Origin: Stutzerimonas kunmingensis
GTDB taxonomy: Bacteria > Pseudomonadota > Gammaproteobacteria > Pseudomonadales > Pseudomonadaceae
Assembly: GCF_900114065.1 (NCBI RefSeq)
Contig: NZ_FORS01000005.1
Coordinates: 186,001-250,000, forward strand
Direction of reading: 5' to 3'
Length of the DNA stretch: 64,000 nucleotides
The notes under the pieces are model-generated. The model saw nothing but the letters and a program-made list of their open reading frames with translations, was not told the DNA's origin and ran no database searches. Below, piece by piece: positions 9,865-18,341 of the stretch. Each line of letters opens with the position of its first letter. Positions within the stretch are counted from its first letter, which is position 1. The translations under genes were made by a program, and so were the position numbers.

Positions 9865-11208
9865 CTACGCCAGCAGCGGCACCAGCAGCAGTGGGCCGAG
9901 CACCAGCAGCACGAAACGGCCGTTCCAACCGAAGGCGATGCGCCACGGAGATAATTGCGCGTGGCGCGCCAGCATCAGTGCCGAGGGGCCATAGGGCGAC
10001 AGCAGCATGGCCAGCGAAAAGCCGATCAGCAGCGCCACTGCCGGCTGCATGATCGCCACGCCGTGTCCGGCCAGCTGCGCGAGCAGTGCGGCGCACAGGC
10101 TTAGGGAGATGATCGGCGCGACACCGAGCAGGGCCAGGGCAATCATCGCCAGCATGCCGGCACTGCCAAGACCGAACAGCGCCAACGGCGTGCTGCTGAA
10201 GTGGCTGGCGAGTCGTTCGACCGGGACCAGCGCAGCCGTAAGCCCGCCAAGCAGTGCCGAGCAGGCGAAGATGAAGGTTTCGTTGCGCATGCCGGCCAGG
10301 GTGTCGCGTACTTCGGCATAGACCGTTGTTGGCGATCCACCCTGATACAGCAGCAGCCCGACCACCGCGAGCGGCACCAGCAGCATGGCGGCCTGGGTCG
10401 CCGACAGTGGGGTCAGGCTGGCCAGCAGCGCGATCAGCAGGATGCCGAGCACGCTGCCATAAAGCAGGTTGCGCAGCCCCATTGCCGACCCGGCAGTGCT
10501 CGAGCCGCTTGCCGGGGCATCGGTTTCTCGCAGCTGCCGCAGACGATGGTTTTCCATCGGCCAGCCCACTAAAAGCAGGATTGCCCCGCAGAGCAGGCCG
10601 AATGGCAGCAGGGCGCTCCAGCTCAGACCCGGCAACTCGCGGGTGAGGATCGCCACTGCCACGCTGGTTGGTGCCAGCAAGGGCACCAGAGCGAAGCCGC
10701 GCAGGGCCGTTACCATCACACCCCTGGCGCCCTCGCGGCGCTGGGTCGGGCTGTACGACTGCCGATCCAGATAACGTTCCAGTGAACCGCAGACCAGATT
10801 GAGCATGCCGAAGCTCAGCACCGAGCTGATCGCAAAGGTGCTGAGCAGGTAGCTTGGATAGAGGCTGGTACGGGGTAGCCGCAGTAAGAGCCGATGCAGC
10901 TCGCCGAGCTGCGGCATCCGCTTGACCGCGCAATGGGCAAGCCCGAGCGCGCCGATGAACGCGCCGTAGTAGGCCGCCGCGCCGAGCATCCGCTGGGTCT
11001 GCTGCCAGTCGGGGTCACGGAGCAGTGCCCAGTAGGCGAACAGCCCCAGCGTGACCAGCCCGAGCCGGCGCGGGTAGGGCATCAGCGAGCGCCAGTGCCA
11101 GGCGAAGAACAGCACCAGCAGCGCACCACTGATCACGCTCGGCAACTGCAGGCGCGTTACCAGCGCGAATAGCTCGCAGACGAGCGCCAGCGGGAGCAGG
11201 GCAAGCAT
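9865..11208 (-). CDS. Multi-pass inner-membrane protein of unknown function
   Basis: A 447-residue, very hydrophobic protein with about 12 predicted membrane helices. Helix pairs are split near the middle by a short cytoplasmic loop (about residues 225-245, rich in Ser and Ala). Internal features such as APTSVAVAIL and a later APIISLSL stretch recall the paired re-entrant hairpins of ion-transporter/arsenite-permease-like carriers, but this is only a resemblance. It starts 3 bp after the thioesterase stop and is probably translated from the same message. I do not recognise a named family or substrate. Confidence 0.7.
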   Translation of the reverse strand: MLALLPLALVCELFALVTRLQLPSVISGALLVLFFAWHWRSLMPYPRRLGLVTLGLFAYWALLRDPDWQQTQRMLGAAAYYGAFIGALGLAHCAVKRMPQLGELHRLLLRLPRTSLYPSYLLSTFAISSVLSFGMLNLVCGSLERYLDRQSYSPTQRREGARGVMVTALRGFALVPLLAPTSVAVAILTRELPGLSWSALLPFGLLCGAILLLVGWPMENHRLRQLRETDAPASGSSTAGSAMGLRNLLYGSVLGILLIALLASLTPLSATQAAMLLVPLAVVGLLLYQGGSPTTVYAEVRDTLAGMRNETFIFACSALLGGLTAALVPVERLASHFSSTPLALFGLGSAGMLAMIALALLGVAPIISLSLCAALLAQLAGHGVAIMQPAVALLIGFSLAMLLSPYGPSALMLARHAQLSPWRIAFGWNGRFVLLVLGPLLLVPLLA

Positions 11209-11211
11209 CGC

Positions 11212-11655
11212 TCAGGGCAGCTCGCTGCGCAGTTTGCCGCGCTTGTATACGCCTTCGCCGAAGGCCAGTAACTGGTCCTTTTCGTCCAGCAGATCGCAGA
11301 TGGCCATGAATACCTTGTGCCCGGCGGAGCGGCAGACTGCGACAGCTCGGATGCGGCTGCCGACTGGTGCCGGTGCGCTGAAGTTGACGTTCATCGACAG
11401 CGTGGTCGCCACGCGGCGCTGTTCCGGCTGTTCCACCCAGGTTCCGCAGAGGCCCATCGCCACGTCCAGCAGGGTCGCCGTGACGCCGCCGTGCAGGTTG
11501 CTGGCGTTGTTCAGGTGGCGCGGCAACAACAGCAGTTCGACCACCGCGCGCTCCGGGCCGTACTCCTTGAGGTGGCAACCGAGGTCCTGGAAGAACCCGG
11601 TCAACGAGCTTTCGACCTGTTGCAGTGTGGCGGCTGGATAGGGCTGATCGGACAT
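11212..11655 (-). CDS. PaaI-type hotdog-fold acyl-CoA thioesterase
   Basis: A 147-residue single hotdog domain. The segment NLHGGVTATLLDVAMG (about 52-67) is the conserved helix region of the PaaI/YbgC thioesterase group, with the Asp used in catalysis. Such enzymes hydrolyse short- or aromatic-acyl-CoA thioesters. The ATG at 11655 was chosen because the hotdog domain begins about 15 residues later. The gene is divergent from a 3-hydroxyacyl-CoA dehydrogenase, which suggests a role in acyl-CoA turnover. The substrate cannot be told from sequence. Confidence 0.82.
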   Translation of the reverse strand: MSDQPYPAATLQQVESSLTGFFQDLGCHLKEYGPERAVVELLLLPRHLNNASNLHGGVTATLLDVAMGLCGTWVEQPEQRRVATTLSMNVNFSAPAPVGSRIRAVAVCRSAGHKVFMAICDLLDEKDQLLAFGEGVYKRGKLRSELP

Positions 11656-11774
11656 GAGCGAGCGGGTTCGGCGGCTGACTTGCGCTGGAGATTGGCAGTC
11701 TTTACGCTCATGGTCAATTCGATGGAATCTTGTTCCGCACTGCGGAATATCGCATTGCTCGTTAGGAGGTTTGC

Positions 11775-13298
11775 ATGTTTGAGCGTATCGGCATCGTCGG
11801 CGCGGGCGCCATGGGCCGCGGGATCGCGCAGTTGTTCGCCAGCGCCGGCAAGCAGGTCTGGTTGCACGATGCACGCAGCGCGTCGATCAGCGAGGCGCTG
11901 CGCTTCAACCGCGAGCTGCTAGAACGCGGCGTGGCCAAGGGGCGTCTGAGCGTCGCCGAACTGGACGCCACGCTGGCCCGAATGCAGGCGGCGCCTGCGC
12001 TGGCCGATCTGTCCGGCTGCGATCTGGTGATCGAGGCGATTGTCGAGAATCTCGAGGCCAAGCAGGCGTTGTTCATCGAGCTGGAGTCCTTGCTCGTCGA
12101 AGATGCGGTGCTGGCGACCAACACCTCGTCGCTTTCGGTCACGCGCATCGCGGCGGCCTGCCAGCACCCGGAGCGGGTAGCCGGTTTTCACTTCTTCAAC
12201 CCGGTACCGCTGATGAAGCTGGTGGAGGTGGTGCGCGGTGAGCGCAGCGATCCGCAGGTCATCGAGCGGCTGGTCAAGCTGGCCGAAGAGGCTGGGCACT
12301 TTCCGGCAATCACGCCGGATAGCCCCGGGTTTCTGGTCAATCACGCCGGTCGCGCGTACAGCACCGAGGCGCAGCGCATCCTTGCCGAGGGTATCGCCGA
12401 TGCCGAGCAGATCGACCGCATCCTGCGCGACGGGCCGGGCTTTCGCATGGGGCCGTTCGAGCTGTTCGATCTCACCGGCCTGGATATTTCCCATGCAGTG
12501 ATGGAGTCGGTGTATCAGCAGTTCTATCAGGACCCGCGCTATACACCGTCCTACCAGGCGGCGCAGCGGGTCGCCGCGGGGTTGCTCGGCCGCAAGACCG
12601 GACAGGGTTACTACCGCTACGAGAACGGCCAGCAGATCCGCACGCCGGAGCCGCAACGGCGGCCGGTAGTCGTCGAGCGCCCGTTCTGGCTGGACAGTCA
12701 GGATGCCGAACTGCGTGGCCGGCTTGCGGCGTTGTTGTGCGAGGCCGGTACCCAGCTGGAAACCGGTGAGGTGCCGTCTGAGCGCGCCATCTGCCTGATC
12801 ACCCCGCTGGGCGAGGATGCCAGCACGATGATCGCCAGGCTTGATCTGCCCGCCACCCGCAGTATCGCCTTCGACCTGTTCGCCGACTTCGATCGGCGCC
12901 GGGTACTGATGCGCCAACCGGCGCTCGACCCCGCGCTCGAAGCACAGGCGCAACAGGCCCTGAGTCACGATGGCGTGCCGGTGGAGGTGATCAACGACTC
13001 GCCCGGTTTCGTCAGTCAGCGGGTGGTGGCGAGCATCGTCAATCTCGGTTGCGAGATCGCACAGAAGGGCATTACCGACCCGCAGATACTCGACCGCGCA
13101 ATCACCCTGGCGCTGGGCTATCCGAAAGGGCCGCTGGGCTTTGCCGAGCATTACGGTGCGGGGCGAATTCTCGCCATCCTTGAGGCGATGCAGAGTTGCT
13201 ATGGCGGCGAGGCACGTTATCGCCCCAGTCCCTGGTTGCGCCGGCGCGTGCGGTTGTGCCTGCCGCTGACCGCGCCTGATCGTCCGGTCGCCGGCTGA
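11775..13298 (+). CDS. Two-domain 3-hydroxyacyl-CoA dehydrogenase (PaaH/PaaC-like)
   Basis: This NAD-dependent enzyme oxidises 3-hydroxyacyl-CoA to 3-oxoacyl-CoA. The 507-residue length and two-lobe build match the PaaH-type enzymes of phenylacetate degradation: NAD motif GAGAMGRGIAQ (9-19), first C-terminal HCDH domain (about 188-285), and a second, diverged HCDH domain at about 400-485. AGGAGG precedes the ATG. No other paa gene is nearby, so the substrate may be a different 3-hydroxyacyl-CoA such as 3-hydroxybutyryl- or 3-hydroxyadipyl-CoA. The divergent thioesterase is the only related neighbour. Confidence 0.88.
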   Translation: MFERIGIVGAGAMGRGIAQLFASAGKQVWLHDARSASISEALRFNRELLERGVAKGRLSVAELDATLARMQAAPALADLSGCDLVIEAIVENLEAKQALFIELESLLVEDAVLATNTSSLSVTRIAAACQHPERVAGFHFFNPVPLMKLVEVVRGERSDPQVIERLVKLAEEAGHFPAITPDSPGFLVNHAGRAYSTEAQRILAEGIADAEQIDRILRDGPGFRMGPFELFDLTGLDISHAVMESVYQQFYQDPRYTPSYQAAQRVAAGLLGRKTGQGYYRYENGQQIRTPEPQRRPVVVERPFWLDSQDAELRGRLAALLCEAGTQLETGEVPSERAICLITPLGEDASTMIARLDLPATRSIAFDLFADFDRRRVLMRQPALDPALEAQAQQALSHDGVPVEVINDSPGFVSQRVVASIVNLGCEIAQKGITDPQILDRAITLALGYPKGPLGFAEHYGAGRILAILEAMQSCYGGEARYRPSPWLRRRVRLCLPLTAPDRPVAG

Positions 13299-13468
13299 CG
13301 ACCGACGGTGACTCGAGATGAGGTGGATCGCTTCAGTTTGTGCGGCGGCGGCCGTTAAGACTGGGGTGAGCCTCCGATGACGGCACGTTGCTACTAAGGC
13401 ACTACTGTTCTTTATTGGAGGGTATGCGTACAACGTCGGATCGATCCGACAAGAACAAGAGGCCGACC

Positions 13469-15034
13469 ATGAGCCCCGCCAACCGCCACCCCAAGGCCGC
13501 CGTGTTCCATGCCGTGCTGATCATCGGTCTGCTGCTCGTGCATTACTGGTTGGCACCGCCCCTGCTTGTGACCGGTGCGCTGCTGATGGTGGCGGCGCTT
13601 TGGCCCTGGTTCACCTCGTGGGGTGTGGTGGCCGGCGGCGCCCCGCCTGCCGACGGGGCGCCGCAGAGCTTCGCCGAGCTGACCAAGAATCTTTCGCGCA
13701 GTACCTGCCACAACGCCCTGTCTGCTGCCCAGGTCGCCTTCAGCGCCGAGCAGCTGGCCATCCGCCTGAAGTCGCAGCTGCAGGCTGTCAGCGAAATTGC
13801 CAATGGTGCCCAGGCTATCGCCGCCACCGAGCAGGACAGCGCCGAGCGGGCCCGCCACACACTGGATGCCGCGCAAGCGGTGCGCGAGCGCAGCGATACC
13901 GGGCAAGCCGAACTGCAGCGCGCCATCGAACGCATGCAACAGCTGAGTGCTCAGACCCACGCCAGCCGCGAGCTGATTGATGGGCTGTCGGCGCGGACGG
14001 AGGAAATCCGCCGCATTACCGACGTGATCCAGTCCATCGCCAGCCAGACCAACCTGCTGGCTCTGAACGCAGCCATCGAGGCCGCCCGTGCCGGTGAGGC
14101 CGGTCGCGGCTTTGCCGTGGTCGCCGACGAAGTGCGCAGTCTGGCGGCGCGCACCTCCAGCGCTACCGAGGAGGTCGGTCGCATGGTGGCCGACATCCGC
14201 GAGCAAAGCGAAGCAGTGGTCAGCTACATCCAGCGCCAGGGCAACGAGCTGGACGCCGCGGCCGAGCAGATCGCCACCACCGGTGAGCAGCTCAGCGGCA
14301 TCGCCGAACTGGCCGGCAGCGTCGAAAGCCAGGTCGAGCAGATCACCACCGGCACCGCCGACAACCATCAGCGCCTGACCGGACAGTTCGTCGCCCTCGA
14401 TCAGCTGCGCACCGATGCCCTGGACAGCGAGGAGCAGACCCGCCAGCTCGAGCAGGCGGCGGAACGCCTGGTGGCCCAGGCCGAAAGCGCCAGCGAGCAA
14501 CTGGCCGAGGTCCAGCTCGACGATTATCACCAGACCATGTTCGACCTGGCGCGTCAGGGGGCTGCGGCCATCAGCGCGCGTTTCGAGGCCGATATCCAGG
14601 CCGGACGCGTCAGTCTCGATGACCTGTTCGACCGCAATTACCGTGCGCAGGCCAATACCGATCCGGTGAAGTATCAGACCCGCTTCGACCGCTATGCCGA
14701 CGAGGTCTTGCCAGCGATTCAGGAGCCGGTGCTGCAGAAGCATCCCGCATTGGTCTACGCCATCGCCACGACGCCGGAGGGCTACGTGCCGACCCACAAC
14801 CGCGCGTTCAGCCAGCCGCCGGTGGGCAACCCGGAGATCGATCGGGTCAAGAGCCGTAGCAAGCGCCTGTTCAACGATCACACCGGCGGTCGCTGCGGCA
14901 GCCATCAGCGCCGCCTGCTGTTGCAGACCTACAGTCGCGATACCGGGGAGCTGATGCACGACCTGTCCGTGCCGATCATGGTCGGTGGGCGTCACTGGGG
15001 CGGTTTGCGGCTGGGCTATCGTCCCGAGCAATAG
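13469..15034 (+). CDS. Methyl-accepting chemotaxis protein with C-terminal cytoplasmic sensor domain
   Basis: This 521-residue chemoreceptor has an unusual order. A short hydrophobic hairpin of two helices (about 14-48) is followed at once by the methylation/coiled-coil region and the signalling tip ([20 protein letters not shown] and [10 protein letters not shown], about 190-225). There is no periplasmic ligand domain. About 145 residues remain after the coiled coil; they end with a Cache-like pattern ([14 protein letters not shown], then WGGLRLGY). Sensing is therefore probably of an internal signal. The start at 13469 has AAGAGG 6 bases upstream; an earlier ATG at 13424 is possible. A 13-bp tandem duplication covers the stop codon. 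Confidence 0.88.
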   Translation: MSPANRHPKAAVFHAVLIIGLLLVHYWLAPPLLVTGALLMVAALWPWFTSWGVVAGGAPPADGAPQSFAELTKNLSRSTCHNALSAAQVAFSAEQLAIRLKSQLQAVSEIANGAQAIAATEQDSAERARHTLDAAQAVRERSDTGQAELQRAIERMQQLSAQTHASRELIDGLSARTEEIRRITDVIQSIASQTNLLALNAAIEAARAGEAGRGFAVVADEVRSLAARTSSATEEVGRMVADIREQSEAVVSYIQRQGNELDAAAEQIATTGEQLSGIAELAGSVESQVEQITTGTADNHQRLTGQFVALDQLRTDALDSEEQTRQLEQAAERLVAQAESASEQLAEVQLDDYHQTMFDLARQGAAAISARFEADIQAGRVSLDDLFDRNYRAQANTDPVKYQTRFDRYADEVLPAIQEPVLQKHPALVYAIATTPEGYVPTHNRAFSQPPVGNPEIDRVKSRSKRLFNDHTGGRCGSHQRRLLLQTYSRDTGELMHDLSVPIMVGGRHWGGLRLGYRPEQ

Positions 15035-15046
15035 TCCCGAGCAATA
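15021..15046. repeat. 13-bp perfect tandem duplication at a gene end
   Basis: The unit GTCCCGAGCAATA occurs twice head to tail (15021-15033 and 15034-15046). The chemoreceptor stop codon lies at the junction (15032-15034), so the protein is unaffected. This looks like a recent slippage duplication. Confidence 0.85.
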
Positions 15047-15150
15047 GTCCGGCAACCACCGATGTTGGCGCGATCGCCCTGTGTCCGGCGGCGCTCCAGT
15101 CGCTGCGACCGACTAAGCTTGGTGAGACGCGACTTCCGGAGATGCCGCCA

Positions 15151-15675
15151 ATGAAGACCCTCACTGATCATTTGGCACAGTACGCGGCCTATCATCGCGA
15201 TCCACGCAACCTCCTGACCCATTTCATCGGCATTCCGCTGATCGTGCTGGCAGTGGCGATCCTCCTGTCGCGGCCGGGCATCGAATGGGCTGGGTTGTGG
15301 CTAAGCCCGGCGGCACTGGTGTCGCTCGCCGCTGCGGTTTTCTACCTTCGTCTGGATCTGCGTTACGGCTTACTGATGAGCGCCGTGCTGCTGCTCTGCG
15401 TATGGCTGGGCGCAGTTCTGGCCGGCGCAACGATGGCGCTGTGGCTGGGCGTTGGCGCGGGATTGTCCGTACTCGGCTGGATCATCCAGTTCATCGGGCA
15501 CTACTTCGAGGGGCGCAAGCCGGCATTCGTCGACGATCTCACCGGGCTGGTCATCGGGCCGCTGTTCGTCGCCGCCGAGCTTGGTTTCATGCTCGGCCTG
15601 CGTGAGCCGTTGCGCCTCGCCATCGAGGCGCGGGTCGGTCCTGTGCGTCTGCGCGACTCAGCCGCCCACGGCTGA
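15151..15675 (+). CDS. Mpo1-like (DUF962) membrane protein
   Basis: A 174-residue protein with about four hydrophobic segments. The conserved N-terminal HLAQYAAYHRDPRNLLTHFIG and later FIGHYFEGRKPAF match the DUF962/Mpo1 group. Yeast Mpo1 is an Fe(II)-dependent dioxygenase that alpha-oxidises 2-hydroxy fatty acids, and the invariant His residues here (about 6, 13, 22 and 112) would be its metal ligands. The bacterial role is not established. The start at 15151 has GGAG 9 bases upstream; an ATG at 15142 abuts that site and is less likely. Confidence 0.82.
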   Translation: MKTLTDHLAQYAAYHRDPRNLLTHFIGIPLIVLAVAILLSRPGIEWAGLWLSPAALVSLAAAVFYLRLDLRYGLLMSAVLLLCVWLGAVLAGATMALWLGVGAGLSVLGWIIQFIGHYFEGRKPAFVDDLTGLVIGPLFVAAELGFMLGLREPLRLAIEARVGPVRLRDSAAHG

Positions 15676-15676
15676 G

Positions 15677-16420
15677 TCAGGGCTTGGCCGCCATCCACTG
15701 ATCGCTGAGGCTGCGTGCATGGCGGTCGACCATGATCGGCGCGAACGGTCGGCCTGAAGCGGTTGTGAAGTTGTTGCTGCCGCTGTTCATGTCTTCCAGC
15801 GCCACCTTGAGGAAATCCCAGCGGGTCTTGAGTTTGGCCAGCGCGGGATCGCGCTTGCCATCCAGTTCGGCCAGCTGAGCGTCGATCGCCGGCACCAGGT
15901 GGCGCTCGTCCTGCCCGAGATAGGTGTCCGGCTGTTCGCGAGCGATCTCGAACGAGCCGATGTAGGCACGGCTGAGGTATTGAACGGCCAGGTATTCAAC
16001 CTTGGCTGGCAGTTCGGCCTGAGCGTCCGCGCCTTGCTGCGCGCGAACGGCGGTGAGGAAGTCGCGCAGTGCCTTGCTCATCTCCAGCGGCCAGCCCCAG
16101 GGCATGTCCTCCTCTTCGTAGCCGAAGCCGGCGCCTTCGCGCAGCCGAGCCTGAAGCTCCTGGTGACTTTCGCGCAGGGCGCTGGTGGGATTGGCGACAT
16201 TGAGCAGGGCTGCATTCAGCGCGCGGATGTCGTCTTCCAGACGCAACAGGTGCGCCTTCTGAAAGCCTTCGCCGCGGTAGAGCAGCAGGCTGCTGGTCGC
16301 GCGATTGGCGTGGATCTGCAAGTTCTGCAGCGCAGAGATGGTTTCGGGCGGGGCCGCCTCGGTAAAGCCGGGCAGCATTACGAGTATCAGCAATAGCCAG
16401 AAGCGAGTTAAACGGTCCAT
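15677..16420 (-). CDS. Exported protein of unknown function
   Basis: A 247-residue protein with a clear signal peptide (MDRLTRFWLLLILVMLPGFTEA, cleavage near residue 22) and no other membrane segment, so it is probably periplasmic. The mature part is helical and charged with no cysteine pair. Paired segments around residues 30-110 (LQIHANRATSS, LLRLEDDIRALNAAL) suggest a four-helix bundle. I do not recognise a family. It converges on the Mpo1-like gene with a single base between the stop codons. Confidence 0.7.
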   Translation of the reverse strand: MDRLTRFWLLLILVMLPGFTEAAPPETISALQNLQIHANRATSSLLLYRGEGFQKAHLLRLEDDIRALNAALLNVANPTSALRESHQELQARLREGAGFGYEEEDMPWGWPLEMSKALRDFLTAVRAQQGADAQAELPAKVEYLAVQYLSRAYIGSFEIAREQPDTYLGQDERHLVPAIDAQLAELDGKRDPALAKLKTRWDFLKVALEDMNSGSNNFTTASGRPFAPIMVDRHARSLSDQWMAAKP

Positions 16421-16734
16421 TGTCGTGCTCCTTTTTATTTTTATAGAAGCTATGCGTGCATGGCAGCAGCACGCTGGAGCCTAACGGACTGCTGGCCGAG
16501 TGGTATCACCCCAAAGAATGATTTGTGACGGCTTGTAGCCAAACGGACGACATCGTGCGGCAGCTTGTTGCGAACCTAGTGGCCTGTGCGGTGAGTTGGT
16601 TGAGGCAAGTTCGGCTGAACATGGCTCCGGGACAAGGCGCTGCGACGGGTTATAGCGGGCCTATGGCAAGGAGCAACAACGCGGCATTGGGCCATGGGTG
16701 CCGAAATGACCAACCGAACTTACCAAACAGGCCA
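16421..16734. other. Intergenic region of about 310 bp
   Basis: No coding sequence or RNA gene is recognisable. The right half holds both arms of a long imperfect inverted repeat (see 16577-16737). The left part, next to the exported-protein gene, includes an A/T-rich stretch at about 16430-16450 that could hold its promoter. Confidence 0.6.
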
Positions 16735-16737
16735 CTA
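16577..16737. repeat. Imperfect inverted repeat ending in the phospholipase D stop codon
   Basis: TAGTGGCCTGT at 16577-16587 is repeated in inverted form at 16727-16737. A second matching pair, AAGTTCGG at 16607-16614 and CCGAACTT at 16714-16721, lies inside. The arms differ by an insertion of about 13 bases in the left one. The right arm contains the stop codon of the leftward phospholipase D-family gene (16735-16737). It could be a large terminator structure or the ends of a decayed small mobile element; no transposase is present. Confidence 0.65.
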
Positions 16738-18282
16738 AAGCATCTTCTCCAGGCCGATGACGTCGGCGAACCAGGCGTTGAAGCGTCGCCAGAGCCCGCC
16801 TGGCTCCTTTTCGATGGTGCGCAGCCGGCCGCCATCCTCGGCGATCCACGTGAGCTGCTTGCGGCCGTCGCGCTCCACCAGGCGAACTTCGTAGCTCAGT
16901 GCCGGCGACATACCCTCCAGCGTGAGGCGGTGGACCTCGCGGGCCAGTTCGTGGCTTTCCACCAGAATCCCCACCTCGGTGTTCCACAGCACCGAGCGCG
17001 GATCGAGATTCAGCGAGCCGATGAAAACCTTTTGCTGGTCGAATACCGCTGCCTTGCTATGCAGGCTGGATTCCGACTCGCCGAGAAAACTGTAAGAGGC
17101 TTCCTGCTCCGGCTGCCGGCGCAGTTCGAACAGGCGCACGCCGAGTTCCAGCATGGCCTCGCGGTAGGGCGCATAGCCGCCATGCACGGCCGGCACGTCA
17201 GTGGCCTCCAGTGAGTTGGTGAGGATGCGCACGGTCACGCCCGCGCCGGTGCGATCCGCCAGGTAGTCCACGCCGCTATCGGTCGGCACGAAGTAGGCCG
17301 AAACCAGTGTCAGCTCGCTGCTCACGGCCTGCATGGTCGGTGCAAGTTGCGTGGTCAGCAGCAGCGATGCCGCCGGTACGCCTTCGGCGAGCAGTTTTTC
17401 CGGCGCGTCCCACATCGCCCTGCCTGGTGCCCAGGTCAGTTCGTCCAGCCACTGCTGCAATTGCGGGCGCTGCTTGTACTGCATCAGGCGCTGGTACTGC
17501 TCGCTGTTTTCCTGTTTGGCCTGCTGCAGATAGTCGCTCAGCTGCTGGCGCGCCTTGTCCAGCTGGCGCGGTTTCGGTTGCCACCAGAGAAAATGCTGGA
17601 TAGGCACGCTCAGCTGGTTGTTCCAGTAGCGGTCGAAACTCTTGCCGAGCTGCTCGGCGACCGGGCCGGCGCCAAGCAGGTCAATGTCGGTGAAGTTCAT
17701 CGCCTGGTCGGCCTCGAAGTACTCGTCGCCGAGGTTGCGTCCACCGACGACGGCCAGGCTGCCATCGACCAGCATCAGCTTGTTGTGCATGCGCCGATGC
17801 TGCAGCGAAAGGTTCAATAGGCGTCCCATGGATCGGGTGATGGCGTTGCTGCGGCCGAGGTGAAGCGGGTTGAAGACGCGGATCTGAATATTGGGGTGCG
17901 CGGCCAGAGTGCCGATGCGATAGTCCTCGCCATGGCTGGTGGTGTCATCCAGCAGCAGCCGCACGCGCACGCCGCGGTCGGCGGCTTGCAGCACTTCGTC
18001 GATCAGCGCACGTGTGGTGAGGCCGTCATGGACGATGTAGTACTGGATATCGAGGCTGACCTGCGCCGCGCGGATCATCTCGGTGCGTGCGGCGAAGGCT
18101 TCGGTGCTCTCCGGTAGCAGGCGAAAACCCGAGTGGCCGTACGCGTGCTCGGTGGCGAGCTGCTGGATGCGCCGGCCAAGCGGCGACGCGTCCGGTGCCA
18201 CGGAATAGGACTCGGTTGGCGTGGGGTGGCTGGCACAACCGGCCAGCAGCAATAGCAGCAGGAGCGTCAGGTAAGTGCGCAA
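16735..18282 (-). CDS. Phospholipase D-family lipoprotein (cardiolipin synthase C-like)
   Basis: About 515 residues. The N-terminus is a lipoprotein signal with lipobox LLAGC, so the protein should be anchored to a membrane. Two HKD phosphatidyltransferase motifs are intact: HNKLMLVDGSLAVVGGRN (N-terminal half) and HSKAAVFDQQKVFIGSLN (C-terminal half). ClsC of E. coli makes cardiolipin from phosphatidylglycerol and phosphatidylethanolamine and has this two-HKD build, so transfer or hydrolysis of phospholipid head groups is the likely activity. The TTG at 18282 is favoured because GGAG lies 5 bases upstream; an in-frame ATG at 18309 would add nine residues. Confidence 0.85.
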   Translation of the reverse strand: MRTYLTLLLLLLLAGCASHPTPTESYSVAPDASPLGRRIQQLATEHAYGHSGFRLLPESTEAFAARTEMIRAAQVSLDIQYYIVHDGLTTRALIDEVLQAADRGVRVRLLLDDTTSHGEDYRIGTLAAHPNIQIRVFNPLHLGRSNAITRSMGRLLNLSLQHRRMHNKLMLVDGSLAVVGGRNLGDEYFEADQAMNFTDIDLLGAGPVAEQLGKSFDRYWNNQLSVPIQHFLWWQPKPRQLDKARQQLSDYLQQAKQENSEQYQRLMQYKQRPQLQQWLDELTWAPGRAMWDAPEKLLAEGVPAASLLLTTQLAPTMQAVSSELTLVSAYFVPTDSGVDYLADRTGAGVTVRILTNSLEATDVPAVHGGYAPYREAMLELGVRLFELRRQPEQEASYSFLGESESSLHSKAAVFDQQKVFIGSLNLDPRSVLWNTEVGILVESHELAREVHRLTLEGMSPALSYEVRLVERDGRKQLTWIAEDGGRLRTIEKEPGGLWRRFNAWFADVIGLEKML

Positions 18283-18341
18283 GGTTTCTCCGGGTATGCA
18301 TCCTTTCATTCATGCTTGGACGTTGCGCTTCGTCCGAAAAT

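Noticed and set aside
11919-13433. 504-codon open frame on - opposite the hydroxyacyl-CoA dehydrogenase
   Set aside because: Composition and position mark it as an antisense shadow.
13412-15055. 547-codon open frame on - opposite the chemoreceptor
   Set aside because: Shadow of a certain gene; no domain or start signal.
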